Positions 47,205 to 56,480 are shown, counted from the first letter of the stretch. The stretch: 64,000 nt of DNA from VYFG01 sp965213885 (GCA_965213885.1 OZ243919.1:3348001-3412000); one strand, 5' to 3'. Numbers and translations: made by a program. Notes: generated by a model from the letters alone, not told the origin.

Positions 47205-48449
47205 ATGAACGAAAAGGCGCCGGAGCACAAATCCTCAGTCCCCCACCACGTCCTTCGAAGTTCGCTGGACCTTCCCTGTGGGGCGGTCCTGAAAAACCGC
47301 CTCGCCAAGTCCGCAATGTCGGATTCCCTCGGAAACGGTGAAGGCGATCCCACCGAGGAGCAGGTTCGACTATACGAAAGATGGGCGGAGGGCGGCACGG
47401 CCGTTTCCATCATCGGTGAAGTGCAGGGGGACCCCCGCTTTCCGGAAAAGCCGGGAAATCTGGTGTTCGGAGTCAACAGCGATCGGTGTGCCATACAGTC
47501 ATTGGTCAGCAGAGCCGTGATCGATGATGCTCACCTCTGGCCACAACTCGGCCATGCCGGCGCCCTTTCGCACCAGCCGATCAGCCGGCCCAAGGGACCG
47601 TCCGCAATCGACATGCCGGGACTTCAATGCGCCGGGATGTCCGTTGAGGAAGTCCGGGAACTGCCCGGCATGTACGCAAGAACCGCAGCGTTTGCGAAGA
47701 GTGCAGGGTTCACCGGCGTGCACGTTCACGCCGGCCACGGCTTCCTGCTGAGTCAATTCCTGTCTCCCTTATTCAATCGTCGCGATGATGGATTCGGCGG
47801 TTCGGTTGAAGCCCGATGTCGAATCGTACTCAGGATAGTGGACGAAGTGCGCCGCGCAGTCGGCCCGTCGTATCCCATTGGAATCAAGATCAACTCAACG
47901 GACAAGCTGGAAGGCGGATTGACGGAGGACGATGCTTTGGAGGTGGTGCGCATGGTCGGTGGAACATCGGTCGATCTCATTGACATCAGCGGGGGAACCT
48001 ATTTCCCCGGAGCGAAGGCGAGTTCTGACGGAGTGTCGGACAGCGGTCCGTATTTTCTGGAATTTGCGCGGCGCGCCAAAGGGGCAACCCATGTACCGAT
48101 CATGTTAACGGGCGGGTTCGAAAGACGCGAGCAGGCGGTGGATGCGGTGGCGAGTGGCGCCGTGGACATGGTGAGTCTGGCCCGCGCCATGGTCCTCGAG
48201 CCGCAGCTTGCAGAGTCCTGGCTGACCGAGGACGGCGGTGATCCCGAGTTTCCGGTATTCGAAGCCCCGCCTCGGGGCGGAGTAACGGCCTGGTACACCA
48301 TGCGGCTTACCGCATTGGGAGAGGGCAGGGAGCATACATTCACGCTGGATCCCCAGTCTGCCTTGCGTGCCTATGAAGAACGCGACGCACGGCGTTGCGT
48401 CAAATGGCGGGAGAAGTTCTCGCATCCGGCGGAACGGACGGAAGGTTGA
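47205..48449 (+). CDS. Old yellow enzyme family NADH:flavin oxidoreductase
   Basis: A 414-aa FMN-dependent TIM barrel. It has KNRLAKSAMSD at the first strand (FMN contacts), WPQLGHAGALSH (typically QLxHxGR), GVHVHAGHGFLLSQFLSPLFNRRDD (catalytic and FMN region), and PIMLTGGFERREQAVDAVASGAVDMV for the phosphate site. The usual catalytic His-His/Asn pair is in HAGHGFLL. Members reduce activated alkenes. ATG 47205 is clear; there are about 25 extra residues at the N-terminus. The gene stands alone, so the substrate is open. Confidence 0.85.
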   Translation: MNEKAPEHKSSVPHHVLRSSLDLPCGAVLKNRLAKSAMSDSLGNGEGDPTEEQVRLYERWAEGGTAVSIIGEVQGDPRFPEKPGNLVFGVNSDRCAIQSLVSRAVIDDAHLWPQLGHAGALSHQPISRPKGPSAIDMPGLQCAGMSVEEVRELPGMYARTAAFAKSAGFTGVHVHAGHGFLLSQFLSPLFNRRDDGFGGSVEARCRIVLRIVDEVRRAVGPSYPIGIKINSTDKLEGGLTEDDALEVVRMVGGTSVDLIDISGGTYFPGAKASSDGVSDSGPYFLEFARRAKGATHVPIMLTGGFERREQAVDAVASGAVDMVSLARAMVLEPQLAESWLTEDGGDPEFPVFEAPPRGGVTAWYTMRLTALGEGREHTFTLDPQSALRAYEERDARRCVKWREKFSHPAERTEG

Positions 48450-48700
48450 GAGTAAGCGAGTGCACGGCACCACTCCCGTGTCTTGCCAACCGTCAAGGGA
48501 CATTCGAAGCACTCATGAACCGGGACGCCGCATCAAGCGATTTCGCAAGTCGTCGACGGAACCGTGGTTTCATTTCTCTGCCGTGCCTCGCGTTCCGGGT
48601 TCGATTCGCCAGATTCGCGGCGGTGCATACCCCTTGAACCGCTGGAGCTATCCACAAGAGTTCGATTCATGATGTCCCCGTATCTTCAATGCACGGGCAG

Positions 48701-48874
48701 TCAGGGCTGGAACACCCTGTTGATCACCCTGGTCAGGGAGCAAATCGTCAACAATGCCAGGCCGTAGATCAGCAGGCCGGCTAGCGGGAAACCAGAATTC
48801 CCGACCCGGCCCTCCATGATCTGCATGTAGAAAACCACCAGCGACCCGAGCGCGGTATACCCGGCCGAAAACAC
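48701..48874 (-). CDS. Short membrane ORF downstream of the aminotransferase
   Basis: 57 codons from GTG 48874, with two hydrophobic stretches (YTALGSLVVFYMQIM and FPLAGLLIYGLALLTICS). It follows the fold-IV aminotransferase by 27 bp on the same strand. The frame is open further upstream into that gene, so it could also be a degraded membrane protein tail. I do not recognise it. Confidence 0.35.
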   Translation of the reverse strand: MFSAGYTALGSLVVFYMQIMEGRVGNSGFPLAGLLIYGLALLTICSLTRVINRVFQP

Positions 48875-48900
48875 GTGTAACCCTGACCTGTTGTACCCGG

Positions 48901-49794
48901 CTATGAAGCGGCGTGGGATTGAATCACTCGCGGACCGACCCCGGCGTCGTGCAGCGTGTACTCCCGGAACGCGTCCCCGATGCGTTCAAGCACCGGCCGG
49001 CGGTCGGTTCCGATCGCGACCGTATCCAGGCGTCTGACCGGCACCAGGCGGGCACCCGTCCCGCTCAGGAACACCTCGTCCGCGCGCATCAGCTCCGCAT
49101 GACCGATGGACCGTATCCGCGTCTCGATGCCGAGCTCACCGGCAAGCCGGAGGACAGTGGACCGGGTGATCCCGGGCAATGCGCCGTCAATGGTCGGCGG
49201 CGTGACGAGGGCGCCTTCGGTCCAGGCGAACACGTTGGCAACCGAGGCCTCGGCAACCTTGCCCTGCAAGTTGAGTATGAGGCCCTCGTGTGCGCCGCGG
49301 AGCCTCGCTTCGCGTTTGGCCATCACGCTGTTCAGGTAGTTCAGGCTCTTGACTTCCGGATTCAGTACATCCGGCGGGGGCTTGCGCACGGACGTCGTGA
49401 CCATGTCGATACCGGCCTGCATGCTCTTCGGGTCGTACAGCGCGATGCCCCCGACCATACAGATAAGTTGGGGTGGCCCGCAGGTGAAGGGATCGACGCC
49501 AAATTCACCGACCCCCCGGGTGACGAGCAGGCGCACATAGGCCTCGCGCTCGGCGAACGCCGCTGCCGTCTCTTCGACGATCCCGCCAATACGCTCAAGC
49601 GAATAGGGAAGTTCGAGTCCGATGTATGCAGCCGAGAACCCGAGCCTTTGCAGGTGGTCGGCCAGGCGGAACGCGCGCCCGTCGTAGATGCGGATGCCTT
49701 CGAATACGCCATCGCCATACAGCAACCCGTGGTCACGCACGTCCAGGCGCGCATCTTCGCCGTCCACGATCCGGCCTTCCATCCAGACTTTCAT
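48901..49794 (-). CDS. Class IV (branched-chain-type) aminotransferase
   Basis: 297 aa, PLP-dependent fold IV. The start fits family pattern: VWMEGRIVDGEDARLDVRDHG then YGDGVFEGIRIYDG. The PLP lysine is in EVKSLNYLNSVMAK, and the phosphate loop is GKVAEASVANVF and GITRSTVLRLA. It likely moves amino groups between branched-chain or D-amino acids and 2-oxo acids. ATG 49794 overlaps the stop of the IclR gene (ATGA). Being in an operon with its own regulator points to a catabolic or specialised role, not biosynthetic ilvE. Confidence 0.87.
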   Translation of the reverse strand: MKVWMEGRIVDGEDARLDVRDHGLLYGDGVFEGIRIYDGRAFRLADHLQRLGFSAAYIGLELPYSLERIGGIVEETAAAFAEREAYVRLLVTRGVGEFGVDPFTCGPPQLICMVGGIALYDPKSMQAGIDMVTTSVRKPPPDVLNPEVKSLNYLNSVMAKREARLRGAHEGLILNLQGKVAEASVANVFAWTEGALVTPPTIDGALPGITRSTVLRLAGELGIETRIRSIGHAELMRADEVFLSGTGARLVPVRRLDTVAIGTDRRPVLERIGDAFREYTLHDAGVGPRVIQSHAAS

Positions 49795-50534
49795 CCCACC
49801 GCTCCCGCAGCCCGCGCGGCAATCTGCCGGGCTGCGGCAACCACGCGCGGTGCTAGTGCCTCGCCGCCTAGCTCCGAGAGCCGCGGGGCAGAGGCGGCCA
49901 GCGCCACGACGGCGCGGATCTGCTCGCGCACGATGACGGGGGCGGCGAGGACCGCGAGACCGGGCTGCCACAGCCCGAAATTCGCCGACCATCCCTCCGA
50001 CAGGGCAGCGGCCGCCCGGGTCCGCAGGTGCGTCGGCTCGGCATGGGTGCCTCGGGTCTCGGCCGCGACCGTGTCCGCCGGGAAGACATCCGGTTCGTGG
50101 GCCATGAACAGCGCCCCGGCGGCGGTGCAGTCTACGGGGACTTCACTGCCGACTATGGGTGACACGCGCAGGAGGCCGCGGCCCTCGTACTTGTCCAGCA
50201 CGATGAGTGTCCGCGCCCGCCGTCCCACTAGGAACATGGTCTCGCCGATTTCCTCGACGAACCCGGGTAAGACCGCCCGCGCGCACACGACCACCGGTTC
50301 GCGGTCGAGCACGCCAAGCCCGAGGGCGAGCAGGCCGGTTCCCGGTCGGTAGCGCGCCCGCTCGTCGCGCTCGACGATGCCCTTGCGCACCATCGCGCTC
50401 AGGAGGCGGTGCACGCTCGACTTGGGCATATCCAGCGCCCGGCCCAATGCCGAGACGCCGATCGCGCCGCCGGCATCGTGGAGGTGGAAGAGGAGATCCA
50501 GGGCCTTTTCGACGGTTACTGATCCGTGTTCCAT
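49791..50534 (-). CDS. IclR-family transcriptional regulator
   Basis: A 247-aa regulator. The winged helix is at residues 1-65 (SVTVEKALDLLFHLHDAGGAIGVSALGRALD cut across two helices, then PKSSVHRLLSAMVRKGIVERD) and the IclR effector domain at about 75-245 (GRGLLRVSPIVGSEVPVDCTAAG). ATG 50534 is first in the operon with the aminotransferase. An inverted repeat overlaps its start codon, so autoregulation is likely. Effector unknown. Confidence 0.9.
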   Translation of the reverse strand: MEHGSVTVEKALDLLFHLHDAGGAIGVSALGRALDMPKSSVHRLLSAMVRKGIVERDERARYRPGTGLLALGLGVLDREPVVVCARAVLPGFVEEIGETMFLVGRRARTLIVLDKYEGRGLLRVSPIVGSEVPVDCTAAGALFMAHEPDVFPADTVAAETRGTHAEPTHLRTRAAAALSEGWSANFGLWQPGLAVLAAPVIVREQIRAVVALAASAPRLSELGGEALAPRVVAAARQIAARAAGAVG

Positions 50535-50564
50535 TATTCAGAACAAAATAGAAATATATGGAAC
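50528..50564. promoter_or_regulatory. Inverted repeat at the IclR gene start
   Basis: Perfect arms GTTCCAT (50528-50534) and ATGGAAC (50558-50564), with an AT-rich 23-bp middle that contains TTC/GAA half-sites. The left arm overlaps the IclR start codon. IclR proteins bind TTCC/GGAA dyads of this kind. The distance suggests two adjacent half-operators. Confidence 0.45.
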
Positions 50565-51187
50565 GGTAGTATAGGCAATAAGAAACGCAGGATCAACGGT
50601 ACCTGCCCATTAGCCATGACGGTGGTCCCTGTGCCGGAGGCTTCCGACAAGGGGTGCCTATCGGAAATTCGGGCCAGGCCTACTCCCGATTCCCCGGTCG
50701 CAGGCACATATGGGAAGCACCGGAATTTCAAGCTTTGGGTGCACGGCCTCTACTTCGCCACCTGCGCAAACGGGCATGCCCGTGCATTCAGGCCTGTGCG
50801 GAAAATGAAATCAGCAATATCTCTGTGCCGTGTGCCGGACTGGTCACAAATCTCTTTCCGGCATCAGATCCAGGGCGCGTTGATCACCCGCCCGACTTCC
50901 GGATCACATCCCCCTGAACTGTTGTCCGATCGGCCCGTAATCCGGGTCAAGGCAAGGATCCATGAACGGATTTTGCGGTCAGTCTATCCGTGGAACTTCT
51001 GGCGTCCATCCGGGGTCATCCGGTCAAGGGCCTGATGCGCCATTCAAGGGGTGCGAACGAACCCTTATCGGCGGTGAAGATCGGTCCCCGAAAATGTTTT
51101 TCGGGTCATTCGAGGCAAGGAACGATGGAAAAGGCGGGGAAAAACTATCCTGCAAAATCAGCAGATTGTGTCCCTTCCGCTGGGCAG

Positions 51188-51222
51188 TTTGTGCGCGATA
51201 AATGTATTTATCAGGCGCAAAG
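51188..51222 (+). repeat. Dyad repeat R1
   Basis: 35 bp related to R3 at 52019; about 27 of 35 positions match in direct orientation. It starts TTTGTGCGCGATA. Internally it is a dyad: GATAAAT and ATTTATC arms around a 2-bp centre, flanked by GCGC / GGCGC. This looks like a tyrosine recombinase core site with two binding arms. Function is inferred from symmetry, the second copy and the neighbouring recombinase. Confidence 0.55.
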
Positions 51223-51386
51223 AATATATTCCCACGCCTGCACAGTCAAGGCCTTGGAGCGCAATTCGAAGATTCGTGATTTCATTGACGCATCCCGGGA
51301 TCATTCTACCACAATACGGAATATTATTTCCCATTTCCAACGTTCCATGGACGGAATCCCTTCGGCACATGGCCGGGTTTTTCCCA

Positions 51387-51411
51387 AAACACCCCGAATC
51401 CGGGGGTGTTT
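51387..51411 (-). terminator. Hairpin downstream of recombinase remnant
   Basis: Perfect 9-bp stem AAACACCCC / GGGGTGTTT with a 7-base loop. On the minus strand it ends GTGTTTT, 52 bp after the recombinase stop, so it may be its terminator. It touches repeat copy R2. Confidence 0.5.
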
Positions 51412-51426
51412 CGTGCGCGATAACAA
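51409..51426 (+). repeat. Partial repeat R2
   Basis: 18 bp (TTTCGTGCGCGATAACAA) matching the left arm of R1 and R3 but without the right arm. It and R3 bracket the recombinase fragment. Confidence 0.4.
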
Positions 51427-51462
51427 CACCGGACTTCCCTGTCCTTGCCGTATGTACGGGAA

Positions 51463-52017
51463 TCAGGATTTTGAACTCCGGGCTTCACGCTTCCCGTCCC
51501 TCCCCTGCATCCTGGCGAGTTGCGCCGCCGCCCCCCTTGAGGCCAGGAGACGCTCCCCGTAGCGGCTCACCATCGCGGCACTCTTCCACCGACCCGCCTG
51601 CAGGATCGCAGGCAGGCCGATCCCCGAGGCAATCATGTCCTGGGCCGCACCCACCCGGGCACTGTGGCCCGACAGGCCCCCGGCGAAGTCCACGAACCCC
51701 GCCCGCATGGCCATGGACTTGTAGATTCGGGAGACCTGGCTCGGGTCCAGTCCGTCCCCGGGGACGCCGTTCTTCCGCACCGCCCGGAACAGGGGACCCC
51801 GGGTGATCCCGCTGCCCGCGAGCCATGTCTGTACCATGTCCGCCGTATCCCGGGCGAGGAACAGGATGGTGCCGGCCCCCTCGGGATCGGTCTTGGCGCT
51901 CCCGAGGAACAGGGTCGCGGTTCCGCCCGGTTCGAACATCAGGTCGGAGACCTGCAGGCGGACCAGTTCCGAGCGCCGGAGCATGGCGTCGTAGGCCACT
52001 TTTATAGGGACGGAGGA
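51463..52017 (-). pseudogene. Tyrosine recombinase catalytic domain, 5'-truncated
   Basis: The translation covers the C-terminal catalytic domain only. Arg is in LRRSELVRLQVSDL, Lys in GSAKTDPEG, the HxxR box in SGHSARVGAAQDM, Trp in AGRWKSAAMV and the nucleophile Tyr in VSRYGERLL. All catalytic residues appear intact, but the N-terminal arm- and core-binding domains are missing. Similarity stops about 20 bp before repeat R3, and the frame simply runs through the repeat to an ATG. A truncated enzyme of this kind could not recombine alone. Confidence 0.8.
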
Positions 52018-52018
52018 C

Positions 52019-52053
52019 TTTGTGCGCGATACATACATTTATCGTGTGCAACA
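52019..52053 (+). repeat. Dyad repeat R3
   Basis: 35 bp, direct repeat of R1 831 bp downstream. It begins TTTGTGCGCGATA and contains the core ATACATTTATCG, with outer arms TGCGC and GTGTGCA. It lies exactly between the 5' truncation of the recombinase and the lipoprotein gene, 50 bp before the lipoprotein start. Confidence 0.55.
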
Positions 52054-52103
52054 GGGGCCAGGTCCCGACTCAACCCTTCAACAACTTTGTGAGAAACATC
52101 GAA

Positions 52104-53693
52104 ATGAAATCAATAGATAAATTCGTGCTGGTCCTCGTGGCTTCGCTGGCACTGCTCCTCGCCGGTTGCGGAGGGGGGAGTTCCTCGACTGAGCCGGAAG
52201 AGACCGGGCCCACCCCTGAAGAAATGGCCATGGAGCGGGCGAAAACGCAGACAACTGCTTTGATGACCGCCTCCACGGGTGTCGACACCGCGCTGGACGG
52301 CCTTTCCGGGTCCGAGCCCACTCAGGCCCAGATTGATGCTGTCAACACTGCCATCGGTGGCCTTGAGGCAGCCATAATGGCCGCCGCCGATGTCGATGAT
52401 GCGGTAAAGGCCGGATATCAGGGCAAGGTGGACAGTGCCAAGATTACCGCGATGAATGCCGATGAAGCCTTGATGGCGATGGAGAAGGAAGCGAATGAAA
52501 TGGAAGCCAAAGAAATGGCTGCCCTTGGCAAGATGCTGCGCACTGCGCTGGGTAGTAATCCGTTGGGGTACCTCGCCGCGACTGATCCTGCTACCTTCAC
52601 CGCTGGCAAGCTCACTATTTCTCCCGGGACGTTGCCCACTGGAGTGACCACGATCCCCGCGCTAGATGCCGGTGGTTCTGCCGGGATGCTGAGCGGTTGG
52701 GCGGGCATGGACTATGCACACACTACGGATGACGACAACAAGGTGAAAAACGAAGCCCGGGTGTATACCAATCGGGGTGAGCCAGGGATGATTCCGTTTG
52801 ACAAAGAGAAAGACGGGAGATACACACTCGTATCTGAAGACGGCCCCACTAAGGGTTATGTACTGTTGGGCTCAAATGAGGCCCCAGATACGCGCGCCAT
52901 GGCTGATGCGTTCACGCACTCAGGTGAACAGAATCACACGAAGCCTGCTGAGAGCGATGCAGTTTACATCTCAGGTTCCTACGACGGTGCGCAGGGGCGA
53001 TTCCGCTGCGCATCGGGTTGTTCATCGATCAATGACGGCAAGGGTACCGTGACTAGCTTGGAAGGTACGTGGCACTTCAAACCCGACGCGGGCGCGATGG
53101 TATCCCAGCCCGATGCCAACTACCTGTATTACGGCTGGTGGGTGAACAAGGACAAGGACGGTGAACCGACAGCGGCTAGCGCCTTTAGCGGTCTTATGGC
53201 ATCTGATGGTGGCCTTACAGCCACTGCTATAGCAACCACTGGCAGTGCAACCTACAAGGGTGGGGCGGCTGGCAAATTCGCCATGAGCAATCCCCTTGAC
53301 GGCACGGGCAGCGGCGGCCACTTCACGGCGGATGCTGAACTGAAAGCCACGTTCGGCGCCAACACTGAGGGAAGCGTGACCGGAACCATCGACAACTTCC
53401 GGCTGAACGACGGGTCCGAGGACCCGGGCTGGAGCGTGGCGCTGGCCAAGGGTGAATTGAATTCTACTAACGGAACAATCTCGGCTCCTGCTGAGGATCC
53501 CACGGTCTGGTCGATCAATGGCAACAAGGCATCGGCATCCGGCACCTGGAGTGGCCAGATGTACGACGAAATGCCCGCTGGTGCTGACAACGACGACGGC
53601 AGCAACGTCCCGACTACCGCAATCGGCGAGTTCCAATCCATGTTCGGCGCCAACGGCAGCATGGTGGGTGCCTTCGGAGTCGACAAGGAATAG
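52104..53693 (+). CDS. Surface lipoprotein with TbpB-like barrel (copy A)
   Basis: 529 aa from ATG 52104; upstream in-frame starts lie in repeat R3. The lipobox is LLLAGC, then a Gly/Ser/Thr/Glu linker. Residues about 35-150 are Ala/Met/Glu-rich helices. The rest is beta-rich with short repeats, including YISGSYDGAQGRFRC, SLEGTWHFKP and GTIDNFRLNDGSEDPGW. It ends GEFQSMFGANGSMVGAFGVD, the C-terminal pattern of TbpB-like solute-binding lipoproteins. It likely sits on the outer-membrane surface. Two close cysteines (CASGC) could form a disulfide. Less GC-biased than neighbours. A strong terminator follows. Confidence 0.8.
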   Translation: MKSIDKFVLVLVASLALLLAGCGGGSSSTEPEETGPTPEEMAMERAKTQTTALMTASTGVDTALDGLSGSEPTQAQIDAVNTAIGGLEAAIMAAADVDDAVKAGYQGKVDSAKITAMNADEALMAMEKEANEMEAKEMAALGKMLRTALGSNPLGYLAATDPATFTAGKLTISPGTLPTGVTTIPALDAGGSAGMLSGWAGMDYAHTTDDDNKVKNEARVYTNRGEPGMIPFDKEKDGRYTLVSEDGPTKGYVLLGSNEAPDTRAMADAFTHSGEQNHTKPAESDAVYISGSYDGAQGRFRCASGCSSINDGKGTVTSLEGTWHFKPDAGAMVSQPDANYLYYGWWVNKDKDGEPTAASAFSGLMASDGGLTATAIATTGSATYKGGAAGKFAMSNPLDGTGSGGHFTADAELKATFGANTEGSVTGTIDNFRLNDGSEDPGWSVALAKGELNSTNGTISAPAEDPTVWSINGNKASASGTWSGQMYDEMPAGADNDDGSNVPTTAIGEFQSMFGANGSMVGAFGVDKE

Positions 53694-53754
53694 CAACCTT
53701 TAACGAGGGTGGCGGCCCTTTTGATGACTCTTTCGGGTCGCCATCAATTCACAC

Positions 53755-53788
53755 CCGGGCGGGTCTTCTGATCCGTCCGGTTTTTTTT
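53755..53788 (+). terminator. Rho-independent terminator of lipoprotein A
   Basis: An 11-bp stem CCGGGCGGGTC / GATCCGTCCGG (two G-U pairs) with a TTCT loop, followed by eight T residues. It lies 61 bp after the stop codon. Confidence 0.85.
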
Positions 53789-54290
53789 GTTTCATTTTGC
53801 CTCAACAACCCGCGCACTTCAGAATCCGGTGGGCAAAGGATTTTCAGGAAGTGAACCAGATACCCGTGCCATACAGAAGATGCCGATTACGACGGAGCTA
53901 TAATAAGTATATGCTGCTTGTTTCAAGACGTAAACTTGGGACACAAAGTAACAATGAGCCCAAATCCGGTGGCATCCTTCGAAGTTAAAATTTGCATATC
54001 TGCTGGCTTGTTCCGACACCTCCCCTGTATTCTCTTTGTCCGGTCCGAACCCTGGATGGGTATGAAGTCGCATCGCTTCGTTCGGCCCAATCTGTCCTGA
54101 CCCTTACCGAATGCAGTCTCCCTGGCCCAACCGAGCGATCAGTGTAAGGCGACCCGGTCAGCGTGATGCGGATCTTCGATTCAGTCGGGAATTGCGGCTA
54201 TCTTCCAGTTCCCGCCACTGGTCAGGAAGTACAGAAAACCACGGAACCAGGGTGCAACTCTGTCGGAATCTACATGGCGGTATGAGCCAT
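53789..54290. other. Spacer between lipoprotein A and the racemase
   Basis: 502 bp without a supported gene. A TATAAT lies near 53900 on the + strand, but nothing recognisable follows it. Composition is less GC-rich than flanking genes, consistent with acquired DNA. Confidence 0.4.
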
Positions 54291-54968
54291 TCACCCATAT
54301 GCTCCGGCCTTGGATGTGTGCAGATTGGAAGTAACGAGTCCTTCGGTAAATGTCACTGCACAGCTCAATCCATCGATGACCGGGAGGCCGAACTCACTGG
54401 ACAGCTGTGCCATCAGGTCAGTCATTCCGGCGCAACCGAGTACGATCGCATCCGATTGGTCCTCCCTGATTGCAACCTCAATGATGCGGCGCATGGTATC
54501 CATGGTTCCTGGAGCCATGTTTTCCAGTGCCAGCACCGGAATGTTGGTTGCCCGGATACCGGCACAACGGGTGGTCAGTCCGTACCGGAGTAGGTTGGAT
54601 TCCAGCACCGGCACAGAGCGGGAAAGAGTTGTGATAATGGTGTACTTGTTGCTGAGCAAGCTGGCGGCATAGCAGGCGGACTGGCCAATGCCCACCACAG
54701 GCGCGTCCACCATGCATCTCACCGCATCAAGCCCGGTGTCGTCGAAACAGGCTATGACAATGCCGTCCACATGCTTGTGCTGTTCAACTTGTTCCAGGAG
54801 CCCGGCAAGACAGACAGCGCCGTCGTAATACCCCTGGATGCTTGATGGCCCCGACGCAGAGCCGACCGCAACGATTTTCGTTTGCGGTCGTGCGACACGC
54901 TGTGCGGCGATCGCGATTTTCTCGGTCATCGAAGCCGTACTGTTGGGATTTACGACGAGTAGTTCCAT
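54291..54968 (-). CDS. Asp/Glu/hydantoin racemase family protein
   Basis: A 225-aa protein of the HyuE/DCG1 family. It starts VVNPNSTASMTEKI, a family hallmark. The two catalytic cysteines are in IVIACFDDTG (Cys74) and IVLGCAGMTDL (Cys180), both followed by the usual residues. Such enzymes racemise 5-substituted hydantoins or related amino-acid derivatives by two-base catalysis. It is last in the ABC importer operon, 6 bp after the ATPase gene, so the imported compound may be its substrate. No hydantoinase or carbamoylase is present. Confidence 0.87.
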   Translation of the reverse strand: MELLVVNPNSTASMTEKIAIAAQRVARPQTKIVAVGSASGPSSIQGYYDGAVCLAGLLEQVEQHKHVDGIVIACFDDTGLDAVRCMVDAPVVGIGQSACYAASLLSNKYTIITTLSRSVPVLESNLLRYGLTTRCAGIRATNIPVLALENMAPGTMDTMRRIIEVAIREDQSDAIVLGCAGMTDLMAQLSSEFGLPVIDGLSCAVTFTEGLVTSNLHTSKAGAYG

Positions 54969-54974
54969 GTTTTC

Positions 54975-55700
54975 CTATGCTGCACCACCAAGGTATGCGT
55001 CCTTGATGCGGGTATCATTCAACAATTCCCGGGACTCGCCCGAAACCACCACGTTACCGGTGGTGAGCGCGTAGGCCCGGTGGGATATGCTCAGCGCCAT
55101 GCGTGAGTTCTGCTCAACCAGCAGAACCGAAACACCGTCCTCTCGATTGATTCGGATGATCGAGCGTGCGATATCCTGTACCAGTTTCGGTGCGATGCCG
55201 AGCGATGGTTCGTCAAGCAGCAGAAGCTGCGGCCGGGCCATCAGGGCCCGGCCGATCACGAGCATCTGTTGTTCTCCGCCGGACAGCGTCCCGGCAACTT
55301 GCCGGTAGCGTTCCTTCAGGCGAGGGAACCGCTCCAGAACGCTTTCGAGCGTCTGCCTGATCTCCGCCTTGCCCTTGCGGGTGAACGCACCCATCAACAG
55401 ATTGTCCTTGACGGACATGTAGGGAAACACCCTGCGACCTTCCGGGACTATGGCAATCCCCATCTCCACGATGCTGGCGGTATCGCGGCCGTCGATCCGT
55501 TCGCCCTTGAAACTGATCGATCCGCTGTCAATCCTGGAAAGCCCCGTTATCGCACGCAGAATCGATGACTTTCCGGCTCCGTTGGCGCCGATGAGGGCAA
55601 TCGTTTCGCCCTCTTCCAGTTCCAGTGTCACACCCCGCAACGCGTAGACCCGGCCATAGTAGAGTTCGACATCCTGGAAATGCAGTATCCTTGACGTCAT
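54975..55700 (-). CDS. Branched-chain-type ABC importer ATPase (LivF-like)
   Basis: A 241-aa ATPase. Walker A is GANGAGKSS, the signature LSGGEQQM, Walker B LLLLDEPSLG, and the switch region LVEQNSRMAL with Gln-Asn, which is normal for LivF (no His). VELYYGRVYALRGV opens the protein as in LivF. ATG 55700 is used; a GTG stands one codon before. It forms a heterodimer with the LivG-like protein upstream. Confidence 0.93.
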   Translation of the reverse strand: MTSRILHFQDVELYYGRVYALRGVTLELEEGETIALIGANGAGKSSILRAITGLSRIDSGSISFKGERIDGRDTASIVEMGIAIVPEGRRVFPYMSVKDNLLMGAFTRKGKAEIRQTLESVLERFPRLKERYRQVAGTLSGGEQQMLVIGRALMARPQLLLLDEPSLGIAPKLVQDIARSIIRINREDGVSVLLVEQNSRMALSISHRAYALTTGNVVVSGESRELLNDTRIKDAYLGGAA

Positions 55701-55703
55701 CAC

Positions 55704-56480
55704 CTAAATCCCGATCTCGTCATCGACGCTGCCGAGATAAGCTTCGATGACCTTTTCGTCGTTTTGAATTTGGGTTGGAGTGCCCTCGGCGATCTTTTCG
55801 CCGAAATTCAGCACCACAATCCGGTCGGAGATCGACATGACGGCCGCCATGTCGTGCTCGACCAGCAAGACGGTCACACCCCGGTCCCGGACGGACCCCA
55901 CGAGCGAGACCATGTTCATCGTCTCGTCGTGATTCATCCCCGCAAAGGGTTCGTCAAGCAACAGGACGACCGGGTCCGTGGACAGGCCGATCGCGATACC
56001 GAGCGCCCGCAGATGGCCCTGTGGAAGATTGCCCGTGCGCTCATTGGCGATATGCGACATTCCGAGAAAGGAAAGCACCTCGTCCGCCTTCCGGCCGAAC
56101 TCTTCTTCGTCGGACCGCGCAGTGCGGGTCCCGAAGAAATATCCCGCCAGGGTCGCCGACGACCGGAGATGCTGTGCCACGACGACACTCTCCCTGACGG
56201 ACATGTTCTTGAATATGTTGGTTTCCTGGAAGGTCCGGATGACGCCCTTGCGGGCAACGATATGGGGCCTCAGACCGGATATCCTTTCGCCCCGGAACAG
56301 CACTTCGCCCGAGGTGGTCGACAGAAACGAGGTGATCATCTTGAAGAGCGTGGATTTACCCGCGCCGTTTGGCCCTATTACGGACAGGATCTCGTGCTCA
56401 TGTACATCGAATGAAACCGCGTTGGTTGCAGTCAAACCCCCGAACTTCCGGGTCACCTCGCGGACCTGAAGAAGCGGCAT
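55704..56480 (-). CDS. Branched-chain-type ABC importer ATPase (LivG-like)
   Basis: A 258-aa ATPase. Walker A is GPNGAGKST, the family-specific GVIRTFQETNIFKNM follows, the signature is LPQGHLRAL (a LivG-type variant), Walker B VLLLDEPFAGM, and the switch His is in LVEHDMAAV. ATG 56480 overlaps the LivM-like stop (ATGA), so translation is coupled. Confidence 0.93.
   Translation of the reverse strand: MPLLQVREVTRKFGGLTATNAVSFDVHEHEILSVIGPNGAGKSTLFKMITSFLSTTSGEVLFRGERISGLRPHIVARKGVIRTFQETNIFKNMSVRESVVVAQHLRSSATLAGYFFGTRTARSDEEEFGRKADEVLSFLGMSHIANERTGNLPQGHLRALGIAIGLSTDPVVLLLDEPFAGMNHDETMNMVSLVGSVRDRGVTVLLVEHDMAAVMSISDRIVVLNFGEKIAEGTPTQIQNDEKVIEAYLGSVDDEIGI

Larger units (their letters stand above)
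50565..51462. other. Non-coding stretch with recombination-like repeats
   Basis: 898 bp. I find no gene; open frames have no motif and poor starts. It holds repeat copies R1 (51188) and R2 (51409) and a strong hairpin at 51387, all listed separately. It may be the non-coding flank of a recombinase cassette. Confidence 0.45.

Noticed and set aside
48585..48630. GGTTCGATTC resembling a tRNA T-loop
   Set aside because: No matching T-stem, anticodon arm or acceptor stem can be drawn around it.
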